Shown here piece by piece: positions 15,923 through 23,595 of a DNA stretch of 64,000 nt. The notes beneath the pieces are model-generated. The model was not told where the DNA came from, made no database searches, and saw nothing but the letters and a program-made list of their open reading frames with translations. Every line of letters starts with the position of its first letter. Positions within the stretch are counted from its first letter, which is position 1. The stretch lies in assembly GCA_910589045.1 (NCBI GenBank), contig CAJUSH010000003.1, forward strand, positions 39,749-103,748, read 5' to 3'. Source of the stretch: an uncultured Eubacterium sp. (GTDB lineage Bacteria > Bacillota_A > Clostridia > Lachnospirales > Lachnospiraceae). A program made the position numbers and the translations under genes.

Positions 15923-16360
15923 GCTTTTTTCCATCATATGATCTTCGTCAGGAACTGACGCCTCGTCATAATGATCCTTTTTTCCAAGCAGTCGGTAGAA
16001 TACCGGCTGCAAGTATGCAGATATCTTAAGCCCCAGCACTCCGAAAAATGCCGGAAGCAGCATACCCAGTTCAAAATACAGCATAACCACAAACACAAGC
16101 AGTACAACAAAATAACGGAGCATTGCCGATGCGATGATCTTCTTTTTCGCACCGTCCTCCGTGCCAAGGCTCACCGCATCCTCAATGGACATCGCCATAT
16201 GGACTGCCAGAAAGACAGCACAGCCGATGCCGATCCACAGCCCGGTGGAGTAGAGCAGCTTTTCCGACACAAACCATACGCCGATCACCTCGAACAGCAC
16301 ACCGTATATTATTATTCCCAAAAGCAAACCCGGTAATGCCTTATTCAGCCTTTTTAACAT
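15908..16360 (-). CDS. atpI: AtpI-like ATP synthase assembly protein
   Basis: About 150 residues with four hydrophobic segments (around LPGLLLGIIIYGVLF, LYSTGLWIGIGCAVFLAVHM, YFVVLLVFVVMLYFELGMLL and a last short one). This size, topology and place directly upstream of atpB match the ATP synthase I family, which helps assemble the c ring, notably in Na+-type enzymes. The ATG at 16360 follows GAGGATAAG; it overlaps the preceding gene by 20 bp. Two further ATG codons upstream in frame have weaker sites. Confidence 0.8.
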   Translation of the reverse strand: MLKRLNKALPGLLLGIIIYGVLFEVIGVWFVSEKLLYSTGLWIGIGCAVFLAVHMAMSIEDAVSLGTEDGAKKKIIASAMLRYFVVLLVFVVMLYFELGMLLPAFFGVLGLKISAYLQPVFYRLLGKKDHYDEASVPDEDHMMEKSSCPK

Positions 16361-16598
16361 CTGACTTATCCTCATCCTTTTTCTTCGGATCGTAAATCCT
16401 GCGCGCAAACAAAAAAACATTTCTCATGCCCGCCAGCGCCCCAAGCGCAAAAAAGGGGACAGCCAGCCATGAAATATTTACCTTTTCGCCGAGCCATGCA
16501 CCAAACAGCGTACACGCAAAAATCGGAACAAGCATATTGATGCCAAACTGCATGATCATCGAAAACGACTGGAATACCTCTCTGTTGTTTTTCATCAC
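16341..16598 (-). CDS. AtpZ/AtpI-like small membrane protein
   Basis: An 85-residue protein with two membrane helices (about 9-31 and 40-62) and a charged tail (RRIYDPKKKDEDKSDVKKAE). It is the first gene of the atp operon and its size and two-helix form resemble the AtpZ/AtpI group found at the head of atp operons, where AtpZ/AtpI complexes have been linked to ion transport or assembly. It overlaps the next gene by 20 bp. Confidence 0.75.
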   Translation of the reverse strand: MMKNNREVFQSFSMIMQFGINMLVPIFACTLFGAWLGEKVNISWLAVPFFALGALAGMRNVFLFARRIYDPKKKDEDKSDVKKAE

Positions 16599-16711
16599 TC
16601 ATCACCAATCCCGGGACGGACCTTTTGCAGCAGCTTTGCGATCCCCGCACTGCCACAGGCCCTTGCCTGACCCGCCCAAACCGTTACGCATGATTCATTC
16701 TGCCTGCGGCT

Positions 16712-16740
16712 AGTATACCTTTTTTTGGCGAAAAAGTCTA
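16712..16740 (-). promoter_or_regulatory. Promoter of the atp operon
   Basis: On the minus strand TAGACT (16735-16740) and TATACT (16712-16717) are spaced 17 bp. The -35 box overlaps the stop codon of the dCMP deaminase gene. About 115 nt of leader would precede the first atp gene. Confidence 0.6.
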
Positions 16741-17223
16741 TACATTTAGCTTAATCTCTCGATTTGTCCGGGAATATTTATAGTAGCGCACCCCTGCCGC
16801 ATCCATCATCCGCTTTGAAGCGATAACCGAGGGCGTGTGCTCATATTTGTCGCTGTCGTAGACCACGGTCTTGATTCCGCTCTGGATGATCGCCTTGGCG
16901 CACTCGTTGCACGGAAACAGTGACACGTACAGCTTTGCATCATCCAGGCTGCCGCCGCGGTAGTTTAAAATCGCATTCAGCTCGCTGTGGGTGGAATACA
17001 GATATTTGTTATCCAGCGGATCACCCTCACGCGTCCAGGGAAACTCGTCGTCGGAACAGCCCATGGGAAACCCGTTGTAGCCCATGGACAGAATCTTATT
17101 GTCACTGCTCACGATGCAGGCCCCCACCTGGGTATTCGGATCCTTTGAGCGCATGCCGGAAAGCATGGCAACGCCCATAAAATACTCATCCCAGCTAATA
17201 TAATCGTTTCTTTTGTCACTCAT
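16738..17223 (-). CDS. dCMP deaminase family protein (ComEB-like)
   Basis: A 161-residue zinc cytidine/deoxycytidylate deaminase-fold enzyme that would convert dCMP to dUMP for thymidylate synthesis. The zinc motif HSELNAI and the second motif FPCNECAK are complete, and the early MRSKDPNTQVGACIV segment is typical. Length matches the family. Its start overlaps the end of the phosphatase gene by 8 bp, so they are coupled. Confidence 0.93.
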   Translation of the reverse strand: MSDKRNDYISWDEYFMGVAMLSGMRSKDPNTQVGACIVSSDNKILSMGYNGFPMGCSDDEFPWTREGDPLDNKYLYSTHSELNAILNYRGGSLDDAKLYVSLFPCNECAKAIIQSGIKTVVYDSDKYEHTPSVIASKRMMDAAGVRYYKYSRTNREIKLNV

Positions 17224-17683
17224 TTGTTTCCTCCCCCTGCTCGTTCAGCCGTACAGCCAGCTTTTTGATCGTTTTTGACAGCGACTCAAAGCACAGTCCG
17301 TAGGAAGGCAGCGGCGCGCCGTAAGGGTCCATAATCTCAAGCTCCTCACCTACCAGGGTCGTCAGAACCTCCACCTGCTCCAGCCTTTCCTCACCGATAA
17401 TTGCGAGGGTTTTCGGAAGGTCCTTTGCCTCCATGACCAGAACAAGGGTATGCGCATCCACGTCACCCGCTACCAGCTGCTGTGACATGTAGCCCTCCAT
17501 GTTGATGCCGTTGCTGATCATCACCGCGGAGACCTTCTGGTTCAACGGCTCCGGGAAAAGCACCACCAGTCCCCGCGCCTCAACCCGGATGTCCCGCTTT
17601 AAGCTGCACTCCTGCAAAAGCGCGGCCGCCATAGGTGCCCGGCAGGTTCCGCTGCTGCAAACAAAAATCACCTTGTCCCACAT
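17216..17683 (-). CDS. Low-molecular-weight protein phosphatase
   Basis: A 155-residue protein with the P-loop C9-SSGTC-R15 (VCSSGTCRAPM) and the acid loop IMDPYG near residue 116, the hallmarks of LMW protein tyrosine/arginine phosphatases. The usual CTGNTCRSP reads CSSGTCRAP, so whether phospho-tyrosine or phospho-arginine is the substrate is open. The gene starts 2 bp after the Sua5 stop and overlaps the dCMP deaminase start, the same order (sua5, then phosphatase) as in many Firmicutes. Confidence 0.88.
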   Translation of the reverse strand: MWDKVIFVCSSGTCRAPMAAALLQECSLKRDIRVEARGLVVLFPEPLNQKVSAVMISNGINMEGYMSQQLVAGDVDAHTLVLVMEAKDLPKTLAIIGEERLEQVEVLTTLVGEELEIMDPYGAPLPSYGLCFESLSKTIKKLAVRLNEQGEETNE

Positions 17684-17685
17684 AG

Positions 17686-18735
17686 TTACACCTCCAATAT
17701 CTGATGACCGGCCGCCTTTAAAAGCCGGTTCATGATCGCCTGTCCCATCCCCGGGGTCGGAAAGCTCTCCGAAAAGATCACATCCACACCCAGTGTGTCA
17801 AACCTGCGCAGGCTTCCATAGAGGTGCCGCGCGATGGCGTCCTCGTCATCCCGCGCACCAATGCTGATCACCGTTCCCTGCCCGTACAAATCCTTTGTCT
17901 CATCGGTGGCGAGAATCCCTACCCGCGCACCTCCTGCAGCCAGCTCTGCCGTCCGGCGGTTAATCTCCGCGGTGACGGCATCACTCTCTCCCTCCACGAC
18001 CTTTAAGTCCGCCCGGGGCGCATAGTGGCGGTATTTCATGCCCGGCGCCTTCGGCTTTCTTGCGGAGTCCGCCGCGATCAGCCCCGGATCTATGCGCACC
18101 TCACCGAGCACCTCCCGCAGCATATCCGGGGTAATATAGCCCGGCCGCAGGATCATCGGCACCTCCTCCGTCAAATCTATGATCGTGGACTCCAGACCGA
18201 TGCACGCCTCGCCCCCGTCTAAGATCATGTCGATCCTGCCGTATAAATCCTCTTTTACGTGGGCCGCCGTCGTCGGGCTCGGACGCCCGGAGACATTCGC
18301 GCTGGGGGCAGCTACATATCCGCCGGAAGCCGCAATCAAAGCCTGCGCGATCGGGTCCGAGGGCATGCGCACCGCCACGGTATCCATACCACCCGTCGTT
18401 TCATACGGAATCCGGCTATTTTTCCGCAGGATCATCGTCAGCGGCCCCGGCCAGAAGCGCCCGGCCAGAAGCCGCGCTTCCCCGGGCACCCCGGCCGTAA
18501 TCTCATCAAGCGCTCCCGGGTCCGCAATGTGCACAATCAGGGGATTATCCGAGGGACGCCCCTTCGCCTGGTAAATCCGCCGGGCTGCACCGGCGTTCGC
18601 CGCATCGCCGCCCAGACCGTAAACCGTCTCAGTTGGGAATGCCACAAGACCGCCCTTTTTTAAAATCTCACCCCCGCGGGCGATCGCCTGCCTGTCGATC
18701 GCCAGGGGATTTATTTTTACAATTTCAGTATTCAT
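17686..18735 (-). CDS. sua5: Threonylcarbamoyl-AMP synthase (Sua5/TsaC)
   Basis: A 349-residue protein that makes threonylcarbamoyl-AMP from Thr, bicarbonate and ATP for the t6A37 modification of tRNA. The YrdC domain (about 10-200) has GGLVAFPTETVYGLGGDA, KGRPSDNPLIVH, the substrate loop SANVSGRPSPTTAAHV and a conserved LRPG. Residues about 225-349 form the Sua5 extension (APGMKYRHYAPRA and SFPTPGMGQAIMNRL). It is the two-domain Sua5 type rather than short TsaC. Confidence 0.96.
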   Translation of the reverse strand: MNTEIVKINPLAIDRQAIARGGEILKKGGLVAFPTETVYGLGGDAANAGAARRIYQAKGRPSDNPLIVHIADPGALDEITAGVPGEARLLAGRFWPGPLTMILRKNSRIPYETTGGMDTVAVRMPSDPIAQALIAASGGYVAAPSANVSGRPSPTTAAHVKEDLYGRIDMILDGGEACIGLESTIIDLTEEVPMILRPGYITPDMLREVLGEVRIDPGLIAADSARKPKAPGMKYRHYAPRADLKVVEGESDAVTAEINRRTAELAAGGARVGILATDETKDLYGQGTVISIGARDDEDAIARHLYGSLRRFDTLGVDVIFSESFPTPGMGQAIMNRLLKAAGHQILEV

Positions 18736-18831
18736 GTTTTCCAGTATAACATAAATGGTGAAAATTTACAAAATAATTGTGATGGCTCTGTGAGCACCCG
18801 TAACAATAAAGCCGGGGCGAACCGGTTCCAA

Positions 18832-19542
18832 TCACTCCGCACCAGGCGTCCGCACGCCGTTTAAAAACTCCATGACTCCCATGTGGATCGCCCAGACCAG
18901 CTCATTTTGATAGTCATCCTGCGTGAGCAGCGCCGCCTCCTGGGGACAGCTTAAAAAGCCGCACTCCACGATAACCGTCGGTGAGACGGTCCGCTTGAGC
19001 AGATAATAGGTGTCGTTCGCCTTCGCCTGCCTGTGGTTGTCGGGGTCCACACGCTCAGTCAGGCTTTGCTGTACCAGCTTTGCAAGCGTCTCCCCCTCTG
19101 CGGACTGCCCGTAATAAAACACCTGGGCACCCCGGACCTCCGGCGACGTATAGCTGTTCTGATGGATGCTCACGGTACAGTCCGGCTTGATCTTTTCAAT
19201 CAGTGCGCAGCGGTTCTGCAGATCCGCCACCTTTTTATTGCTGTCGCCCTCCTCGTAAAGCCCCTGATCCGAATCTCTTGTGAGGGTTACAGCTACGTCC
19301 TGCAGCTCTAGCAGCACCTTCAGCTTTTTTGCAATAACCAGATTGACGTCTTTTTCTAAAATACCGTCCGCCGATACCTTACCGCTGTCAATGCCTCCAT
19401 GTCCCACATCGATCACCACCTGATACCGGCCGGATTCCCGTGCCTCCCTTGTGGCGCTCACCAGCTTTGCCCCCTGCCGTCCCAAAATCCCGGCAGCACA
19501 CAAAAGCACCAGCGTCATGTACAGCTCTAATTTTTTCTTCAT
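18832..19542 (-). CDS. cwlD: N-acetylmuramoyl-L-alanine amidase (CwlD-like)
   Basis: A 236-residue Amidase_3 enzyme with an N-terminal membrane anchor or signal (about 5-25). Zinc and catalytic motifs are visible: DVGHGGIDSGK, GILEKDVNLVIAKKL, SIHQN and VECGFLSCPQEAALL. CwlD acts during spore cortex formation, removing peptides from muramic acid so that muramic-delta-lactam can be made. The gene's start codon sits immediately after the U-run of a hairpin at 19540-19650 and has no strong ribosome binding site outside that stem. It is downstream of the GH18 gene. Confidence 0.88.
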   Translation of the reverse strand: MKKKLELYMTLVLLCAAGILGRQGAKLVSATREARESGRYQVVIDVGHGGIDSGKVSADGILEKDVNLVIAKKLKVLLELQDVAVTLTRDSDQGLYEEGDSNKKVADLQNRCALIEKIKPDCTVSIHQNSYTSPEVRGAQVFYYGQSAEGETLAKLVQQSLTERVDPDNHRQAKANDTYYLLKRTVSPTVIVECGFLSCPQEAALLTQDDYQNELVWAIHMGVMEFLNGVRTPGAE

Positions 19543-19650
19543 ACAAAAACCCCGTATCTTTTCATGAATTGTTTGATAGTTTCATGGCAGGTCCGCTTAC
19601 GCATTTGCCTGCCCGCCACTACATTCTATGAAAAGATACGGGGGTGTATG
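19540..19650 (-). terminator. Large terminator-like inverted repeat merging into the cwlD start
   Basis: Arms of about 23-26 nt (19540-19565 and 19628-19650) pair almost perfectly around GTATCTTTTCAT/ATGAAAAGATAC, with an inner GGCAGG/CCTGCC hairpin. In the minus-strand RNA the stem ends GATACGGGG followed by UUUUUG and then the cwlD AUG. This is the shape of a terminator for the upstream GH18 gene, with the downstream start codon directly after it. Confidence 0.65.
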
Positions 19651-19668
19651 TTTAAAAATCATGTCAGC

Positions 19669-21441
19669 CTATTGCAGATAAGAAACGATCGTGTCCCACA
19701 CGTCGGCGGTCTCCATCCCGGCCTTCCAGAATGCCGCACCGCCAAGCTTTTCATCCTTCACCACCTGAAGCTTCAGCTCCAGAGACTTTGCATCCTCCAG
19801 CCACACCTTGTAGGTTACGCCGTCACGCTCATACTGTGCATAATTCTGTCCCACATCGTCAAGCCAGACGATCTCGCCTCCGCCTGCATCCACGCGGCTG
19901 CGTGCCTCCGCCATGCTCACCGCTTCACTCGAAAGGTCATAGCCCACGTAGTCATCGGCAGCCGCCTCCGCGGAATCGCCGTCCTCCTCCTTCGGCGTCT
20001 CCGCCCAGATACGCGTATAGAAGGGCAGTCCCAGCACTACCTGCTCTGCGGGGACACCGGCCGAAACCGTATTTTGCGCACCGTCCGTCACAAACGTAAT
20101 GGAGGAAACCGATCCCTCGTCGCTTCCCGCGTAGTGCTCGTCATAGGCCATCACGATAATATAATCCGCAAAAAGCGCCTGCTCCGCCCGATTGTAAAAT
20201 TCGGTATAAGCACTGGGCACATAATTGTCCACCGACAGGGTCAGTCCGTTGTCATCACACTTTAAGGACAACTCACGGATAAACTGAATGTATGCGTCCC
20301 CTACCTCGTGGCTGAGGGCCTCCAAATCCACATTCACACCGTCCAGATTGTACTGCAGTGCCTTCGAGATAATCTGGTTGACCAGATTCTCCCGCACGGA
20401 GCTGTGGGTCAGAACATACGTGGAATCTACCTCCGCGTTTTCCAGATTGGAGAAAAGTCCCCACACCTTCACGCCCTGCTCATGGCAGTAGCTCACATAG
20501 TCCTTGCTCGCCACATCTGCCAGGTTGCCCTCGTTGTCGTTCAGATAAAACCAGGTCGGCGCAATTACGTTCACGTCCTTCGAATTTGCAAGAACCGTCG
20601 GAATGCGCGCATTTGCCTCCGCATTCGTCGTCTGATGCCATAAAAGGTTCACCGGCTCATCTAACAGGCTGTGGGTAAAGCTCTCCCCCTCATAGCTGTG
20701 GGGCGGGATCTGCTCCTCCGCAAGCTCGGCCGTTTTTCCCTCCCCGGTCAGCTTTTTATTTTTTACATATCCGATGATGCCGTCTGCGGTCTGAACTTTG
20801 CACCAGTCGTCCATCCGCTCTAAAACAGCCACCTCGTCGCCCTTGGCAAGCTCCTTTAAGATCGGACTTTTGATGCCGCCCTTCACGCGAAGCTGCGTCT
20901 TTTTGCGGACGGTTGTCCTGCCGCAGATACTGTCCCAGTCCGTCGTCAGCAGGATGCGATAGGGATCCGTATACAGCTCGTATCCCAAATCCGTGTACTG
21001 CTTCACGAAATCCAGTGCAACGTATACCGAATCGTCCATGACCTGCACGATCCGGTAGCTCTCCTTTGTCACATCATTTCCTATAAAGAAATCCTCGCGG
21101 TCCGCATAAACCGTCACCAGATCATCGGCTGTGGTATAGCGCAGCAGCTTTTCATTACCGTCCCAGTAAAAGCGCCCGTTCAGTTCATCATGCAGGGTAT
21201 CAAAATCAAGATAAACTCTTCCGTCCATCCATTTTCCCTTTAAAGCCGTCAGCTGCTGGTTCCACACAATCGCCACGTCATCCGCATGCTCCGTGCCGAA
21301 GTACTCCGTCAGCTCCTGCACCTCCTCCGAGGGAATGTACGCTTCAATTTTCTTTCCCACGACTAAAATCAATAAAATTACAACGATCAGCGACAGGGCC
21401 GCAAGAACCGGGCCTGCCTTTTTTCTCATAGTAGCTCTCAT
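19669..21441 (-). CDS. GH18-family (YaaH/SleL-like) glycosidase with SH3 domain
   Basis: A 590-residue exported protein. Residues 11-29 form a signal anchor; about 55-170 look like a copper-amine-oxidase-N type domain (DGRVYLDFDTLHDEL, VYVALDFVKQ); about 178-232 form a bacterial SH3 domain; about 262-590 form a GH18 barrel. The catalytic motif is D367-GVNVDLE-374, with the catalytic Glu kept and Asn in place of one Asp, as is usual in YaaH/SleL spore-cortex N-acetylglucosaminidases. Start 21441 follows GGAGGTATCTGTC. A spore-cortex or wall-hydrolysis role fits the neighbouring cwlD. Confidence 0.85.
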   Translation of the reverse strand: MRATMRKKAGPVLAALSLIVVILLILVVGKKIEAYIPSEEVQELTEYFGTEHADDVAIVWNQQLTALKGKWMDGRVYLDFDTLHDELNGRFYWDGNEKLLRYTTADDLVTVYADREDFFIGNDVTKESYRIVQVMDDSVYVALDFVKQYTDLGYELYTDPYRILLTTDWDSICGRTTVRKKTQLRVKGGIKSPILKELAKGDEVAVLERMDDWCKVQTADGIIGYVKNKKLTGEGKTAELAEEQIPPHSYEGESFTHSLLDEPVNLLWHQTTNAEANARIPTVLANSKDVNVIAPTWFYLNDNEGNLADVASKDYVSYCHEQGVKVWGLFSNLENAEVDSTYVLTHSSVRENLVNQIISKALQYNLDGVNVDLEALSHEVGDAYIQFIRELSLKCDDNGLTLSVDNYVPSAYTEFYNRAEQALFADYIIVMAYDEHYAGSDEGSVSSITFVTDGAQNTVSAGVPAEQVVLGLPFYTRIWAETPKEEDGDSAEAAADDYVGYDLSSEAVSMAEARSRVDAGGGEIVWLDDVGQNYAQYERDGVTYKVWLEDAKSLELKLQVVKDEKLGGAAFWKAGMETADVWDTIVSYLQ

Positions 21442-21464
21442 GACAGATACCTCCTGGTGTATCG

Positions 21465-21494
21465 GAAACGAATTTATTTCGTTTTCTTAGTATA
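21465..21494 (-). promoter_or_regulatory. Possible -10 box and adjoining inverted repeat of GH18 gene
   Basis: TATACT on the minus strand (21489-21494) is followed at once by an inverted repeat (21465-21472 and 21478-21486, GAAACGAA/TTCGTTTTC). The -35 region is weak. The repeat overlaps the predicted start point, as at the hydratase gene. Confidence 0.4.
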
Positions 21495-21526
21495 ACACAC
21501 CTTTTGCGCTTCGAAAACCTTAAAGT

Positions 21527-21556
21527 AAAAACAGGGCGCGCCAACACCCTGTTTTT
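21527..21556 (-). terminator. Terminator of the kinase/SAF operon
   Basis: Perfect 10-bp arms AAAAACAGGG and CCCTGTTTTT with a 10-nt loop. It works as a terminator for the minus-strand operon ending at 21752 and could also work on the plus strand. Confidence 0.75.
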
Positions 21557-21751
21557 GTTCTTTTCATCTTTTTAAAATCTTCTGTTTCACCCGGCAGAGG
21601 TTCCCTTGCTCCTTCCGCCAGGCTATTTAATGTTATCGCTTGAAATGTCCTTCGCACCGGCAAAAAGCCGGCACGCTTTACCATACTGATACAGTCGGCT
21701 CAACCGTTATTTGAAATGTTTAAATGCTGCTGTTTTGTATCTTCACAGCAT
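21557..21751 (-). other. Structured 195-nt stretch between the 71-aa gene and its terminator
   Basis: There is no credible reading frame. The minus-strand RNA can form a GCCGGC-UUUUU-GCCGG hairpin (around 21660-21680) and a second stem (CCTGGCGGAAGG with CCTCTGCCGGG, around 21590-21625), and contains two copies of ACATTTCAA. It may be a long 3' UTR or a small RNA. I do not recognise a known RNA family. Confidence 0.35.
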
Positions 21752-21967
21752 TCATGTTTCATTTAATTTGTCAAACCGTAATTCCCTCAGCACCCCCTTC
21801 CCTGTTTCGTCATATACATAATCTCTCATGTAGCAGGCTTCCTCAGACGCACACAAAGCATGCGTCACATGCTCCGGCGTGCTCGGGATGCCGTCCAGAA
21901 AAAGCACGATTCCCTGGTCCGCGATGGACTGCAGCTCTACGTACAATTGACCTCTGTCCTGTTTCAT
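21752..21967 (-). CDS. Small 71-residue protein at the end of the kinase/SAF operon
   Basis: A short soluble protein beginning MKQDRGQLYVELQSIADQGI, rich in acidic and aromatic residues, with CASEEACYMRDY in the middle. It has two cysteines and no signal peptide or membrane segment. GTGAGGAAAAAAGT precedes the ATG. It lies 90 bp downstream of the SAF-domain gene on the same strand with no terminator between, so it probably belongs to the same operon. I do not recognise the family. Confidence 0.65.
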   Translation of the reverse strand: MKQDRGQLYVELQSIADQGIVLFLDGIPSTPEHVTHALCASEEACYMRDYVYDETGKGVLRELRFDKLNET

Positions 21968-22057
21968 ACTTTTTTCCTCACCTTTTGCAGCGGTCTCGTA
22001 TCCCTTACCGCCGCCACCTTTTCCAAAAGGAAGTCTTCATTTGTAAATCCCCGTGAA

Positions 22058-22984
22058 CTATGGTTCCTCCGGCAATCCGGTATAAAGTGTGAGCGGTTCC
22101 TTCGTTTCCGAAGCATCCGGCAGCGGCATCTCCCCTCCGGTCAAATCGGCCTGCGCCGCAGCATTTGCCGTCTGCGGTTCATCCGCCAAAAACTGTTCCA
22201 GATGGGACTCCAGAATCTCCCGGCGCTCCTGCTCCGCATCCACCACAAAAAGCTCCGTGATATTCGGATCCCAGCAAAGCAGCGCAAACACCGCAGGATT
22301 GACCGGATAATATTCGGTGGCAGCAGCCTGAAAGTCACCGGTATACTGCAATGCATACAGCCTGGTATTCTCGTAAGTCCTCGCGTCGACAACGGCCGCC
22401 TGGTAGCGCAACAGCTCCTCCTCCAGAAACCGAAGCCCCACCGCGAGCACCTCACCCTCCTCATCCCTGATTAGGCGGTATACCCGCTTGCGCTTCACGA
22501 CCAGGTAATCCTCACCGTTCGGAAACATGATGCGCAGATCCACGAACTCGTTTTCCCGCAGCGTGCCCGGAAGATACAGCTCCCGCAGCTCCACCTGCCG
22601 CTCATCGTCCGCTACCGCTTCTCCTTCGTATACAACGTCACTGCCAAGCGGCGTACCCTTTGCCAGGGAAATCTTTACACGCTTTCCAAGAAGCTCCTCC
22701 GCCGTGAGCGGCTCTGCGAGGGACAGATCCTCCGTGGACTGCACCCGACGCTCCTGAAAGCTTGAGGCAGTCAGCTCCTCCCCCGCCGTCACATCCTCCG
22801 TCAGCACAAATACACTCATGTAGCTGTACTGCTCCTGAAGCTTTTCATAGTGGGCGATGCTTTTGTTCATCTGCTCCATGCTTCTGCGCTCCCGGAGAAG
22901 CATACCCGTCAGGGGAATCCCTATGAGGAGCGCGCCTGCTGCCGCCGCGCCCATCATCATCTTATACCTGAATCTCAGTCTAAT
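22058..22984 (-). CDS. SAF-domain membrane protein (CpaB/RcpC-like)
   Basis: One N-terminal membrane segment (about 10-27 from the proposed start, AAAAGALLIGIPLTGMLL), a short coiled region, then a SAF domain (about 58-125: VFVLTEDVTAGEELTASSF, LLGKRVKISLAKGTPL) as in CpaB/RcpC of Tad pili and FlgA. The C-terminal third is acidic and Pro-rich. The start is uncertain: GAGGAGG stands 8 nt before an ATT codon at 22984, while the first in-frame ATG (22960) is 32 nt away. The frame continues upstream inside the neighbouring gene without support. It lies 20 bp after the ATPase gene. No pilin or secretion genes are nearby. Confidence 0.75.
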   Translation of the reverse strand: MRLRFRYKMMMGAAAAGALLIGIPLTGMLLRERRSMEQMNKSIAHYEKLQEQYSYMSVFVLTEDVTAGEELTASSFQERRVQSTEDLSLAEPLTAEELLGKRVKISLAKGTPLGSDVVYEGEAVADDERQVELRELYLPGTLRENEFVDLRIMFPNGEDYLVVKRKRVYRLIRDEEGEVLAVGLRFLEEELLRYQAAVVDARTYENTRLYALQYTGDFQAAATEYYPVNPAVFALLCWDPNITELFVVDAEQERREILESHLEQFLADEPQTANAAAQADLTGGEMPLPDASETKEPLTLYTGLPEEP

Positions 22985-23004
22985 CTTCGGTTCCTCCTCA
23001 TTCC

Positions 23005-23595
23005 TTATAATAGTTCCTGAAAAAAAGACAACTGGTCCTTCATCGGCCAGAACGGGTCGGCGATGAAAGGAACCGTCCGTACAGGCACATGGTACTTTCG
23101 CTGGAAATTCTTTTTTTCGTATACGTTTCCCGTAATCGTAAGCAACGCGGTAAAATAATGAATATTCTGGATATGTGTGTTCATAAAATGTTCCGCCTTT
23201 CCAATGCGCCACGGACTTAAGGAAGCAACGACATAGCGCAGGTCACAGCGCAGAAACTCCTGCCATCCCCTTGTCTCACAGCCCAGATCCAGCATCAAAT
23301 ACCGGTACGGGCCGTTCAGCAGCTCCGGCATACGTTCATACGCCGCCCGGGGATAATAGCCAACTCCGTCCGCCGTGAAAAAATTTCTTTCCCCGGCCTT
23401 CGTATCCAAAGCGTCGATACAGGGCTTATTCGAAAGCTCCACTACCGCTGCCGGGATACCCCGCTCCCCCGCCGCAAAGCTTGCGGCGGCAAGAGCGAGA
23501 TGCGTCGTGCCCACACCCGAATCCGCGCCGAAAAAGCCGATCGTCCGATGCTCCCTCCTCCTTCCTGCCAACCGAAAATGTATGATACTCACCAC
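23005..23595 (-). CDS. MinD/CpaE-like P-loop protein with degenerate Walker A
   Basis: A 196-residue protein with the fold of deviant Walker-A ATPases: TIGFFGADSGVGTTHLALAA at the N-terminus and a Walker-B-like LMLDLG near residue 100. The usual KGGxGKT lysines are absent (GVGTTH), so ATP hydrolysis is doubtful. It starts at GTG 23595, overlapping the kinase gene by 7 bp. It is a paralogue of the C-terminal half of that kinase protein: both share GxGxTHLA, and the ends VPFIADPFWPMKDQLSFFQEL and CFPLDKDPAVPSMEKKRFF align. Role unknown; localisation or assembly control is inferred from CpaE/TadZ proteins. Confidence 0.75.
   Translation of the reverse strand: MVSIIHFRLAGRRREHRTIGFFGADSGVGTTHLALAAASFAAGERGIPAAVVELSNKPCIDALDTKAGERNFFTADGVGYYPRAAYERMPELLNGPYRYLMLDLGCETRGWQEFLRCDLRYVVASLSPWRIGKAEHFMNTHIQNIHYFTALLTITGNVYEKKNFQRKYHVPVRTVPFIADPFWPMKDQLSFFQELL

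Noticed and set aside
18736..18831. A terminator after cwlD
   Set aside because: CCGG-x6-CCGG followed by CTTTATTG is too weak and lacks a proper U run.
20310..20345. Asn in the GH18 catalytic motif as a sign of an inactive enzyme
   Set aside because: YaaH/SleL-type members normally carry DGVN-x-D-x-E, and the catalytic Glu is present.
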